Below the pieces are notes generated by a model that did no database searches, was not told the DNA's origin, and was given only the letters and a program-made list of their open reading frames with translations. 6,173 nucleotides of DNA from Alistipes sp. (GTDB lineage: Bacteria; Bacteroidota; Bacteroidia; Bacteroidales; Rikenellaceae): the NCBI GenBank assembly GCA_029065825.1, contig JAIEHQ010000104.1, positions 1 to 6,173 on the forward strand, written 5' to 3'. The translations under genes and the position numbers were made by a program. Positions within the stretch are counted from its first letter, which is position 1, and every line of letters starts with the position of its first letter. This document shows, in pieces, positions 1-5,884 of this stretch.

Positions 1-1665
1 TACAAGAATCTGGGCATATACAATTATGTTCAGGGAGCATACGGAGAGGGCAAGACGCTCGACCGCATCCGCTCCGAGTTCCGCAACACGGGTCAGCTGC
101 TCGTCTCCGAGGATAACGGCCGGAGCCGGAGCCGGAATATCCACGAACTGCTGAGCCTGGTCTATGATATCGACGACCGCCATACGCTCGGAGTGGGCGG
201 TCAGCTCTTTTTCGGGCGGAGCGATCCGTCGAACCGGGTGCATACCACGACATCTGCCTTGAATCCGGATGCTGCGCCGGCGCTTCCGGAGCAATATACG
301 CTCTACCGCTACGGCGGGGAGGTGTTCAACCGCCAGTACCAGGCCTCGCTGAACTACGTGTTCCGCTTCGACTCGCTGGCCTCGAAACTGACCTTCAAGG
401 CCAGCTACCTGCACCGGAACGTGGACAGGAACTACGACTACGATACGCGGGACTACCGCACGTCGGAGGATGCGGAGCCTTTCGCCTCGGAGCTGCGGCG
501 CGAGTGCTACGAATATCTGGGGCATTCGGTGCTGGGCCGGCTCGACCTGACCAAAAACTTCTCGGACGAGCGGACGCTCCGTGCGGGTCTTCGTTATGAT
601 CTTTGGTATGCGGACAACGACAACCGCGTGCACAACCGCCTCGACGGGCAGTGGGTCCCCGACCCGCAGACGAGCATGCAGTTCCTCGACCGCACGCAGA
701 GCGGTGCGGCCTACGCCATCTGGGACGATGGCTACGGCAGATTCGCATACAGCGTCGGCCTGCGCTTTCAGTGGGACCGCATCTCCTACCGCAATGCCGG
801 GGATACGGGCTACGATCATCGCGACTACTGGCGGCTGTTCCCGGAGTTGAGCCTGAGCTATACGTTCAACGAGGAGAAGGGCACCAACATCAATCTGGAC
901 TTTTCGCGGTACAGCGACCGGCTTCCCGACAACGACGACCTGAGTCCCCGGCGGGTGTGGCAGTCGCAGTACAGCTATTACACGGGCAACGAGCGTCTCG
1001 AACCGGGCTGGGGCTACGACATCGACCTGAGCTATACGCTGCGCAACAGGCTGACGCTTAACTACGGTTTTACGTGGTCTCGCGGAAGTGCGCGGATGAC
1101 CTTTTTCGATCCCGACGATCCGAACGTCGTTTACACCATGCCGGTCAATGGCGAGCGCGGCACGGCCCACAATCTGTGGGTCGGCTACAACACCCCCGTT
1201 ACCGAATGGCTCCGGCTGAATGCCTTCGTGCACGGATACTGGTACCGCTCGGAGGTGGACGGCGACTGGGAGGCATCGTACAGCGCCGGAGGCGGGGATG
1301 CAGGCCTGGGGCTGCACTTCCAGCTGCTGCCGACGATGGAGCTGCGTGTGGCGGCAAACGGAGAGCTGCCGCAGAAGCGTCTGGAAACCTGGCAGAACGG
1401 CTCTTTCGGACTGGGTGCGGGAATCTCGAAGTCATTCTGCAAGAACAAACTGTACGTTTCTCTTGACGTGAACAATATCGTTATGACCAAACTCCGGCAG
1501 ACTACCACGCGCTGGGACGGCTCCTATCATTCTGTTTTCCGGCAGCTGAAAGGAGGCCGCAACCTCTCCTGCATGTTTTCGCTCAGCTACAATTTCAGCC
1601 GCAACGTGCGCCGGGGTGTCATGACGGTGGACACGCTCCACCAGACCGAGGAGGTAACCAGATAA
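1..1665 (+). CDS. Outer-membrane beta-barrel protein, TonB-receptor-like (5' partial)
   Basis: The reading frame is open from base 1 to the TAA at 1663-1665, giving 554 visible residues; the true start lies upstream, and the GTG near base 193 is internal. The visible part is almost all alternating aromatic/polar strands typical of an outer-membrane barrel. Around residues 279-346 comes the family hallmark: LFPELSLSYTF, then an SRYSDRLPDNDDLSP stretch and GNERLEPGWGYDIDLSYT, matching the 'fPsl.lsY ... R.P...LnP ... GN..L.P....e' pattern of the Bacteroidetes outer membrane beta-barrel family (OMP_b-brl_3 type). It ends in a closing strand (FSLSYNF) plus a short polar tail rich in R, T and E, as is common in this family. 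Full members usually carry a signal peptide, a carboxypeptidase-regulatory-like domain and a plug upstream, none of which can be seen here. The substrate is unknown; transport or a surface role is inferred. There is no SusD-like partner downstream, so a SusC role is not supported. Confidence 0.87.
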   Translation, partial: YKNLGIYNYVQGAYGEGKTLDRIRSEFRNTGQLLVSEDNGRSRSRNIHELLSLVYDIDDRHTLGVGGQLFFGRSDPSNRVHTTTSALNPDAAPALPEQYTLYRYGGEVFNRQYQASLNYVFRFDSLASKLTFKASYLHRNVDRNYDYDTRDYRTSEDAEPFASELRRECYEYLGHSVLGRLDLTKNFSDERTLRAGLRYDLWYADNDNRVHNRLDGQWVPDPQTSMQFLDRTQSGAAYAIWDDGYGRFAYSVGLRFQWDRISYRNAGDTGYDHRDYWRLFPELSLSYTFNEEKGTNINLDFSRYSDRLPDNDDLSPRRVWQSQYSYYTGNERLEPGWGYDIDLSYTLRNRLTLNYGFTWSRGSARMTFFDPDDPNVVYTMPVNGERGTAHNLWVGYNTPVTEWLRLNAFVHGYWYRSEVDGDWEASYSAGGGDAGLGLHFQLLPTMELRVAANGELPQKRLETWQNGSFGLGAGISKSFCKNKLYVSLDVNNIVMTKLRQTTTRWDGSYHSVFRQLKGGRNLSCMFSLSYNFSRNVRRGVMTVDTLHQTEEVTR

Positions 1666-1669
1666 CCGA

Positions 1670-2245
1670 ATGGAAAAGGCATTCTTGAAAATTTCGAACG
1701 ACATAAACAGGATTCGTCGGGCGGACGAGGCGGATGTGGAGGCCGTCGCACGGATTTATTCCCGGATTCATGACGAGGAGGAGGCCGGCCGGTGCTCGGT
1801 CGGTTGGCGGCGGGGTGTCTATCCCACCGTCCGGACGGCCCGCGAGGCGCTGGATCGGGGCGATCTGTTCGTCTGGGACGATGCGGGGGAGATCCTCGCT
1901 TCGGCAGTCATCAACCGGAGCCAGCTGCCGGCCTATGCCGGCGGACGCTGGGCGGCGGAGCTTCCCGACGGGCAGGTCATGGTGCTCCACACGCTGGTGG
2001 TCGATCCCGCACGGTCGGGAGGCGGAATCGGGCGCGCGTTCGTGGCCTTCTACGAGCAGTATGCCCGCGAGCGGGGATGCGCCGCCTGCAGGCTGGATAC
2101 GCAGGTCCGGAACCGCAGCGCCATGCGGCTCTATCCCCGGCTGGGGTACCGCGAGGCCGGGAGGGTGGCGTGCGATTTCAACGGCATCGGAGGCGTGACG
2201 CTCGCCCTGTTCGAAAAGGAGATCGCGCCCGGGGCGGACCGATAG
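1670..2245 (+). CDS. GNAT-family N-acetyltransferase
   Basis: This 191-residue protein has the GNAT fold and probably transfers an acetyl group from acetyl-CoA to an amine; the acceptor cannot be told from sequence. The domain starts near residue 14 (IRRADEADVEAVARIY, helix 1). Strand 4 and motif A lie at 105-122 (VLHTLVVDP, then the acetyl-CoA pyrophosphate loop RSGGGIGRA, the R/Q-x-x-G-x-G/A signature). Motif B lies at 147-164 (RNRSAMRLYPRLGYREAG), with Tyr155 at the position of the usual general acid; its Y-x-x-L-G-Y/F end is typical of the family. The first 12 residues are a short extension before the domain. The ATG sits four bases after the barrel gene's stop, with a purine-rich GAGGAGG inside that gene's end as a possible ribosome site, so the two are probably co-transcribed. 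Family is certain; function is open. Confidence 0.92.
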   Translation: MEKAFLKISNDINRIRRADEADVEAVARIYSRIHDEEEAGRCSVGWRRGVYPTVRTAREALDRGDLFVWDDAGEILASAVINRSQLPAYAGGRWAAELPDGQVMVLHTLVVDPARSGGGIGRAFVAFYEQYARERGCAACRLDTQVRNRSAMRLYPRLGYREAGRVACDFNGIGGVTLALFEKEIAPGADR

Positions 2246-2263
2246 GGTGTGCGGCTCGCCCGT

Positions 2264-2304
2264 CGAAATAAATTTTGTCGGGTCGGCGGTTTGCGCTATC
2301 TTTG
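2264..2304 (+). promoter_or_regulatory. Bacteroidetes-type promoter of ftsY
   Basis: A -33 TTTG at 2274-2277 is followed after 19 bases by TATCTTTG at 2297-2304, an exact match to the TAnnTTTG -7 element of the Bacteroidetes primary sigma factor. An A/T-rich run (CGAAATAAATTTTG, 2264-2277) abuts the -33 box. The expected start is a few bases past 2304, giving a leader of roughly 20 nt before the ftsY ATG. The element match is seen; activity is inferred. Confidence 0.8.
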
Positions 2305-2330
2305 CGTGTCGGACTTTTTCTTTTTGAACT

Positions 2331-3386
2331 ATGGGCTTTTTCGATCTTTTCAAGAAAAAACAGAATACGCAGGCGGCCGCCGAGACGCAGGTGCAGCCTG
2401 ACCAGGTGCCGCAGGCAGACGGCGCGCGCGAGGAGCAGCCGCAACCCGAGCGCCGGCAGGAGGAGCTGAACTCCGGGCTGGAGAAGACCAAGTCGGGGCT
2501 TTTCTCGAAACTGGCGCGTGCGGTGGCGGGCCGTTCGACCATCGATGCCGAGGTACTCGACAACCTGGAGGAGGTGCTCATTACCTCCGATGTGGGTGTG
2601 GAGACTACCGTGAAGATCATCGAGCGGATCGAGGCGCGTGCGGCACGGGACAAATACATGAACGCGGCGGAGCTGCAGTCGATCCTGCGCGACGAGATCG
2701 CGCAGCTGATGGAGGAGTCGCACCGCACGACGGAGCATTTCGGCCTCGATGTCGAGGAGGGGGTGCCCTATGTGGTCATGGTCGTCGGCGTGAACGGCGC
2801 GGGCAAGACCACCACCATCGGCAAGCTCGCCGCGCAGCTGACCCGTGCGGGGCTGAAAGTCTATATCGGTGCGGCCGACACGTTCCGTGCGGCGGCGATC
2901 GACCAGCTGGCCGTCTGGGCCGAGCGGGCCGGGGCGACGATGATTCGTCAGGAGATGGGTTCCGACCCGGCATCGGTTGCTTTCGACACCCTCAAGTCGG
3001 CCGTCGCCAACAAGGCCGACGTGGTGTTGATCGACACGGCGGGCCGGCTGCACAACAAGATCGGCCTGATGAACGAGCTGACGAAGATCCGCAACGTCAT
3101 GGCCAAGGTCATCCCCTCGGCACCGCAGGAGGTAATGCTCGTGCTGGACGGCTCGACGGGACAGAACGCCTTCGAGCAGGCCCGGCAGTTCACGCAGGCC
3201 ACGCAGGTCACGTCGCTGACCATTACCAAGCTCGACGGTACGGCCAAGGGCGGCGTGGTGATCGGCATCAGCGATCAGTTCCGCATCCCGGTCCGCTATA
3301 TCGGCATCGGCGAGGGGATCGATCAGCTCAAGATGTTCGACCGCCGGGAGTTCGTGCGGGCGCTGTTCGGAGAGGAGCGGAAATAG
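2331..3386 (+). CDS. ftsY: Signal recognition particle receptor FtsY
   Basis: FtsY is the SRP GTPase at the membrane that receives ribosome-nascent-chain/SRP complexes and hands them to the Sec translocon. It has 351 residues, a normal length for the form with a short acidic A region. Residues 1-10 (MGFFDLFKKK) form an amphipathic, basic start that can touch lipid; 11-50 are a Q/E-rich low-complexity linker; 51-145 form the helical N domain (including DNLEEVLITSDVGVETT). The G domain shows all motifs: G1 GVNGAGKT 153-160, G2 DTFRAAA 183-189, G3 DTAGR 235-239, G4 TKLD 299-302 and the closing GIGEG at 325-329. The final segment DQLKMFDRREFVRALFG is the usual FtsY C-terminus; there is no Met-rich M domain, which excludes Ffh. 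The ATG is set by the promoter at 2264-2304 and the MGFFDLFKK start. It probably shares its transcript with rimO. Confidence 0.98.
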   Translation: MGFFDLFKKKQNTQAAAETQVQPDQVPQADGAREEQPQPERRQEELNSGLEKTKSGLFSKLARAVAGRSTIDAEVLDNLEEVLITSDVGVETTVKIIERIEARAARDKYMNAAELQSILRDEIAQLMEESHRTTEHFGLDVEEGVPYVVMVVGVNGAGKTTTIGKLAAQLTRAGLKVYIGAADTFRAAAIDQLAVWAERAGATMIRQEMGSDPASVAFDTLKSAVANKADVVLIDTAGRLHNKIGLMNELTKIRNVMAKVIPSAPQEVMLVLDGSTGQNAFEQARQFTQATQVTSLTITKLDGTAKGGVVIGISDQFRIPVRYIGIGEGIDQLKMFDRREFVRALFGEERK

Positions 3387-3428
3387 CGCGGCGGCAGTTG
3401 GCGGAACCGCCGGATTAAAAGAATCATT

Positions 3429-4727
3429 ATGAAGAAAATAAATGTCATAACCCTCGGCTGTTCGAAGAATACGGTCGATTCGGAACACCTGATGGCCCGG
3501 TTCGCGGCGGCGGGCTATGCGCTTGCCAGCGACAGCGACCGCACGGATGCCGAAGTGGTGGTCATCAACACCTGCGGTTTCATCGGCGATGCCAAGCAGG
3601 AGTCGATCGACATGATCCTGGAGGCCGCCGCCGCCAAGCAGGCGGGGAGGATCGAGCGCCTGTTCGTGATCGGCTGCCTGAGCGAGCGCTATGCCGACGA
3701 GTTGCGCGCCGAACTGCCCGAGGTCGATGAGTTCTTCGGTGCGAAGGACTGGGACGGGATCGTGCGGGCGCTGGGGGCGGATCCCCGGCCGGAACTGGCC
3801 ACCGACCGGTGGCAGACCACGCCCCGTCACTACGCCTACCTCAAGATCGGCGAGGGGTGCAACTGGAAGTGCGGCTACTGCGCCATTCCCCTGATCCGGG
3901 GGGCGCATCGCTCCGTGCCGATGGAGGAGCTGCTGGAGGAGGCGCGCAAGCTCGCTGCGGCCGGCGTGCGCGAACTGATCGTCATCGCACAGGATACGAC
4001 CTATTACGGACTCGATCTCTACGGCCGCCGCCGGCTGGCCGAGCTGCTCGAGGCGCTTTGCCGGATCGACGGGCTTCGTTGGATCAGGCTGCACTACGCC
4101 TATCCGACGGCTTTCCCCGACGAGGTTATCGAGGTAATGGCCCGCGAGCCGAAGATCTGCAAATACCTCGACATCCCGTTCCAGCATATCTCCGACAACC
4201 AGCTCGCGGCCATGCAGCGGCGCCACACCAAGGCGCAGGCTTATGCCCTGATCGAGAAGTTGCGGCGGGCGATTCCCGACGTGGCGTTGCGCACGACGCT
4301 CCTGGTGGGCTATCCGGGCGAGACGGAGGCCGATTTCGAGGAGCTGCTGGAGTTCGTGCGCGAGGTGCGGTTCGACCGGCTCGGGGTTTTCCCCTACTCG
4401 GAGGAGGAGGGGACCTATTCGGCCGAACACCTGCGCGACGACGTGCCCCCGGAGGTCAAGCAGCAGCGTGCCGAACGGGTCATGGAGCTTCAGAACCGGA
4501 TCGCGCTGGAGAACAACCGGGCGCGCATCGGCCGGCTGGAGCAGGTCGTGATCGACTCGCGTCAGGGCGATTTTTACGTCGGGCGTTCGCAGTACGATTC
4601 TCCCGAGGTGGATCAGGAGATTCTGATTCCGGCGGGCGGGCGGCGCCTGCGGCGGGGTTGTTTCTATCGGGCACGCATCACGGCAGCAGAGGATTACGAT
4701 CTGTATGCCGAGGTGGCGGCGAAATAA
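3429..4727 (+). CDS. rimO: Ribosomal protein S12 methylthiotransferase RimO
   Basis: RimO is a radical-SAM enzyme that adds a methylthio group to the beta-carbon of a conserved aspartate in ribosomal protein S12, using two [4Fe-4S] clusters. The protein has 432 residues, normal for the family. The N-terminal UPF0004 domain holds the three auxiliary-cluster cysteines C11 (LGCSKNTVDSE), C49 (NTCGFI) and C83 (IGCLSERY). The radical-SAM domain has the CxxxCxxC at C144, C148 and C151 in GEGCNWKCGYCAIPLIRG, followed by LHYAYP at 221-226, FQHISD at 251-256 and LVGYPGET at 292-299. A TRAM domain fills about 365-430 (GRSQYDSPEVDQEI). The GEGCN-type motif separates it from the tRNA enzyme MiaB. It starts 42 bases after ftsY with no promoter-like element between, so it probably depends on the ftsY promoter. 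All key residues are present. Confidence 0.97.
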   Translation: MKKINVITLGCSKNTVDSEHLMARFAAAGYALASDSDRTDAEVVVINTCGFIGDAKQESIDMILEAAAAKQAGRIERLFVIGCLSERYADELRAELPEVDEFFGAKDWDGIVRALGADPRPELATDRWQTTPRHYAYLKIGEGCNWKCGYCAIPLIRGAHRSVPMEELLEEARKLAAAGVRELIVIAQDTTYYGLDLYGRRRLAELLEALCRIDGLRWIRLHYAYPTAFPDEVIEVMAREPKICKYLDIPFQHISDNQLAAMQRRHTKAQAYALIEKLRRAIPDVALRTTLLVGYPGETEADFEELLEFVREVRFDRLGVFPYSEEEGTYSAEHLRDDVPPEVKQQRAERVMELQNRIALENNRARIGRLEQVVIDSRQGDFYVGRSQYDSPEVDQEILIPAGGRRLRRGCFYRARITAAEDYDLYAEVAAK

Positions 4728-4761
4728 AATTTTGCGGATTACCGTTTTTTATCTACCTTTG
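4720..4761 (+). promoter_or_regulatory. Bacteroidetes-type promoter of the coiled-coil gene and zapA
   Basis: TTTG at 4731-4734 is followed after 19 bases by TACCTTTG at 4754-4761, again an exact TAnnTTTG match. The upstream run CGAAATAAAATTTTG (4720-4734) overlaps the rimO stop codon and nearly repeats the one before the ftsY promoter. The start of transcription should lie shortly after 4761, leaving a leader of about 25 nt to the ATG at 4791. The match is seen; activity is inferred. Confidence 0.8.
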
Positions 4762-4790
4762 GAAAGGAGAAAGGTGCTTCACGAAGGACG

Positions 4791-5111
4791 ATGGCCGAAA
4801 AAAAGATCATAAACGATCTCGAAGCGCAGATCGGACAACTTATCGACGACCATCGCCGGCTGACGCTCCTCAGCGAGGAGACCGCCGCCGAGCGGGACGG
4901 TCTGCGTCGTGAAAACCGACGGCTGCAGGAGCGCGTCCGGGAGCTCGAGAAGGAGTTGGACTGCATGCAGCTCAGCCGGAGCCTTCAGGGGGATGCACCC
5001 GATCGGAGCAAGGCGATCGCACGGGTAAACCGTCTAATGCGGGAGGTGGACCGATGTATCGCGTTGCTGTATAGACCCGATCGGACCGATGACGATCCTG
5101 GGGAGGAGTGA
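4791..5111 (+). CDS. Small coiled-coil protein upstream of zapA, ZapB-like candidate
   Basis: This is a 106-residue soluble protein without signal peptide or membrane segment. Residues 4-60 form one long, heptad-rich helix (IINDLEAQIGQLIDD ... RRENRRLQERVRELEKEL) that should make a parallel or antiparallel coiled coil. A short Gly/Pro/Asp break at 67-71 is followed by a second amphipathic helix at 73-94 (KAIARVNRLMREVDRCIALLY) and an acidic tail. I know no enzyme fold in it. Its size, coiled coil and position 77 bases before zapA suggest a division-associated protein playing a role like gammaproteobacterial ZapB, which binds ZapA; that is inference from layout, not homology. It has its own promoter just upstream. 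The start is ATG 4791 with GAAGGA at 4783-4788, only two bases away, so the ribosome site is weak or atypical. Frame and codon use match the neighbours, so the gene is real. Confidence 0.8.
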   Translation: MAEKKIINDLEAQIGQLIDDHRRLTLLSEETAAERDGLRRENRRLQERVRELEKELDCMQLSRSLQGDAPDRSKAIARVNRLMREVDRCIALLYRPDRTDDDPGEE

Positions 5112-5188
5112 TGTGACAGATGACGGCAGAAGCCGGCGACGACGACTGCCGACGATATTCGAACCGAACAAAGAAAAGGGCGCCCACT

Positions 5189-5530
5189 ATGGCCAGAAAA
5201 CAGGCGATAAAGCTCAAGATCGCGGGTAAAAGCTATTCGTTCACGCTGACCAGCGAGACGGACGAGGAGCAGTCGCTCGCCGACAAGGAGGAACTCTACC
5301 GCCTGGCCGAGCGGGAGGTAAACGCCTATGTGACGCGATTCGAGAAGGCCAAGTACGAGGAATTCTCCGTGCGCGATTGCCTGGCGATGACCGCCCTGCA
5401 GCTGGCCATATCGAACGTCTCGTTTGTTCGGGGCCGCGAGGTGGGCGACGAGGATCTGAAGCGGCTGGAGGCGATCAGCAGCCGGATCGACGGCTACCTG
5501 AACCGGATCGACAGAGAGTCGAAGAGATAA
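5189..5530 (+). CDS. zapA: Cell division protein ZapA
   Basis: ZapA binds FtsZ and bundles its protofilaments at the septal ring. This copy has 113 residues from ATG 5189. The N-terminal head (about 5-21, QAIKLKIAGKSYSFTLT) is the short beta hairpin region with the typical 'I.G..Y' motif; 28-50 is the first helix (QSLADKEELYRLAEREVNAYV, with the family's 'L...A..VN' pattern); 58-113 is the long dimer/tetramer coiled coil containing CLAMTALQLAISNV. An in-frame ATG at 5120 would add 23 residues (MTAEAGDDD...), but these are not part of the ZapA fold. ATG 5189 has AAAGAAAAGGG at 5170-5180 as a purine-rich ribosome site, so I prefer it. No promoter is seen in the gap before it, so it is likely co-transcribed with the coiled-coil gene. 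Confidence 0.92.
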   Translation: MARKQAIKLKIAGKSYSFTLTSETDEEQSLADKEELYRLAEREVNAYVTRFEKAKYEEFSVRDCLAMTALQLAISNVSFVRGREVGDEDLKRLEAISSRIDGYLNRIDRESKR

Positions 5531-5635
5531 TCCGGCCGCCCGTGCGGTCCGGGGCGGAACGGAGGGTCGGAAAAGTCCGCCCGCCCGGTGCCGCAGATAG
5601 GACGAACATGTTCTTTTACATATTTTGGAAAATCT
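5531..5635 (+). other. Gene-free stretch between zapA and the structured RNA
   Basis: The first 60 or so bases are GC-rich and can form a 7-bp stem (GGGCGGA 5552-5558 with TCCGCCC 5576-5582) but have no T-tract, so this is not a standard intrinsic terminator. From 5609 the composition turns A/T-rich. TATTTTGG at 5621-5628 is a one-mismatch version of the TAnnTTTG -7 box, placed about right to start the RNA near 5632-5636; no clear -33 TTTG accompanies it. I see no coding signal. Confidence 0.5.
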
Positions 5636-5831
5636 ACCCGCATAGATTCCTTAAGCTTTGCGAAACTGAACAATTTTTACATTGGGGCAACTCGCCACTG
5701 TCAAAACCAGGCTTCAACTCCCCAGGGAGTGTAGGCTGCGGCTTACCGGTAGAAGGTTGCGATTTTCGGGAGCCCCCACATTTGACAGATCTTGCAGATT
5801 CGTCAAACAAGACAAGGAATCCTATGCGGGT
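5636..5831 (+). ncRNA. ssrS: 6S RNA (ssrS-like)
   Basis: 6S RNA mimics an open promoter and sequesters housekeeping RNA polymerase, mainly in stationary phase. I call it here from shape, size (about 196 nt) and place. The closing stem pairs 5636-5644 with 5823-5831 and 5645-5652 with 5814-5821, 17 bp with one bulged C at 5822. The arm continues with TTTG 5657-5660/CAAA 5804-5807, CGAA 5661-5664/TTCG 5799-5802, CTG 5666-5668/CAG 5795-5797 and CAA 5671-5673/TTG 5792-5794. Next comes a large asymmetric loop (24 nt at 5674-5697 on the 5' side against 3 nt at 5789-5791), the central-bubble feature, then an 8-bp helix CTGTCAAA 5698-5705/TTTGACAG 5781-5788 and a branched or irregular apical arm (for example 5731-5736 with 5741-5746). 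It follows zapA, as ssrS does in Gammaproteobacteria. The exact ends and apical fold are not settled; it could belong to a Bacteroidetes-specific 6S family rather than the classical model. Confidence 0.8.
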
Positions 5832-5837
5832 TTTTTT
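5814..5837 (+). terminator. Intrinsic terminator formed by the 6S closing stem
   Basis: The 3' strand of the closing stem (5814-5831) runs directly into seven T residues (5831-5837). A GC-rich stem base followed by a U-run is the form of a Rho-independent terminator, here using the RNA's own long stem. It would end the 6S-like transcript before rny. The reverse strand lacks an equivalent T-run on the other side, so it should act only in the + direction. Confidence 0.7.
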
Positions 5838-5884
5838 ATTGAATTTATTAATTATTAACTTAACCATAACAACACACTGAAACG
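5838..5884 (+). promoter_or_regulatory. A/T-rich leader of rny
   Basis: This 47-base stretch is strongly A/T-rich (runs such as TTTATTAATTATTAAC), in sharp contrast to the GC-rich genes around it, and A-rich just before the ATG. It has no Shine-Dalgarno sequence, which is usual in Bacteroidetes, where an unstructured A-rich leader serves initiation. I find no exact TAnnTTTG element, so where the rny transcript starts cannot be fixed from the sequence; read-through from upstream remains possible. Confidence 0.45.

Noticed and set aside
2245..2277. Possible terminator after the GNAT gene (GGG/CCC stem at 2245-2261).
   Set aside because: The stem is short and interrupted, and the bases that follow are a mixed A/T run that belongs to the ftsY promoter.
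1619..2728. A 369-codon minus-strand frame over the GNAT gene and the start of ftsY.
   Set aside because: It covers a strong promoter and two well-supported genes on the other strand and shows no domain.
2178..4430. A 750-codon open frame on the minus strand across ftsY and rimO.
   Set aside because: It is the mirror of two certain genes in GC-rich DNA. Its product is rich in H, R, L, G and D without any recognisable domain, as expected of an antisense shadow.
3809..4912. A 367-codon + strand frame overlapping rimO and the coiled-coil gene.
   Set aside because: It is a frame-shifted reading of rimO; the product is Arg/Gly/Ala-rich without motifs, while the true frame has all the radical-SAM cysteines.
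5120..5188. In-frame upstream ATG giving ZapA a 23-residue extension.
   Set aside because: The extension is not part of the ZapA fold, and the ATG at 5189 has a better ribosome site and the expected protein start.
5657..5685. TTTG (5657-5660) and TACATTGG (5678-5685) in the 5' strand of the 6S-like RNA, resembling a Bacteroidetes promoter as a direct mimic.
   Set aside because: The spacing is 17 instead of 19-21 and the -7 box has one mismatch. In known 6S RNAs the 5' strand is the template, so the mimic would be expected on the other strand.
5377..5880. A 167-codon + frame running through the 6S-like RNA.
   Set aside because: It starts inside zapA out of frame, and its composition changes wherever the underlying DNA changes; the region is explained by RNA structure.
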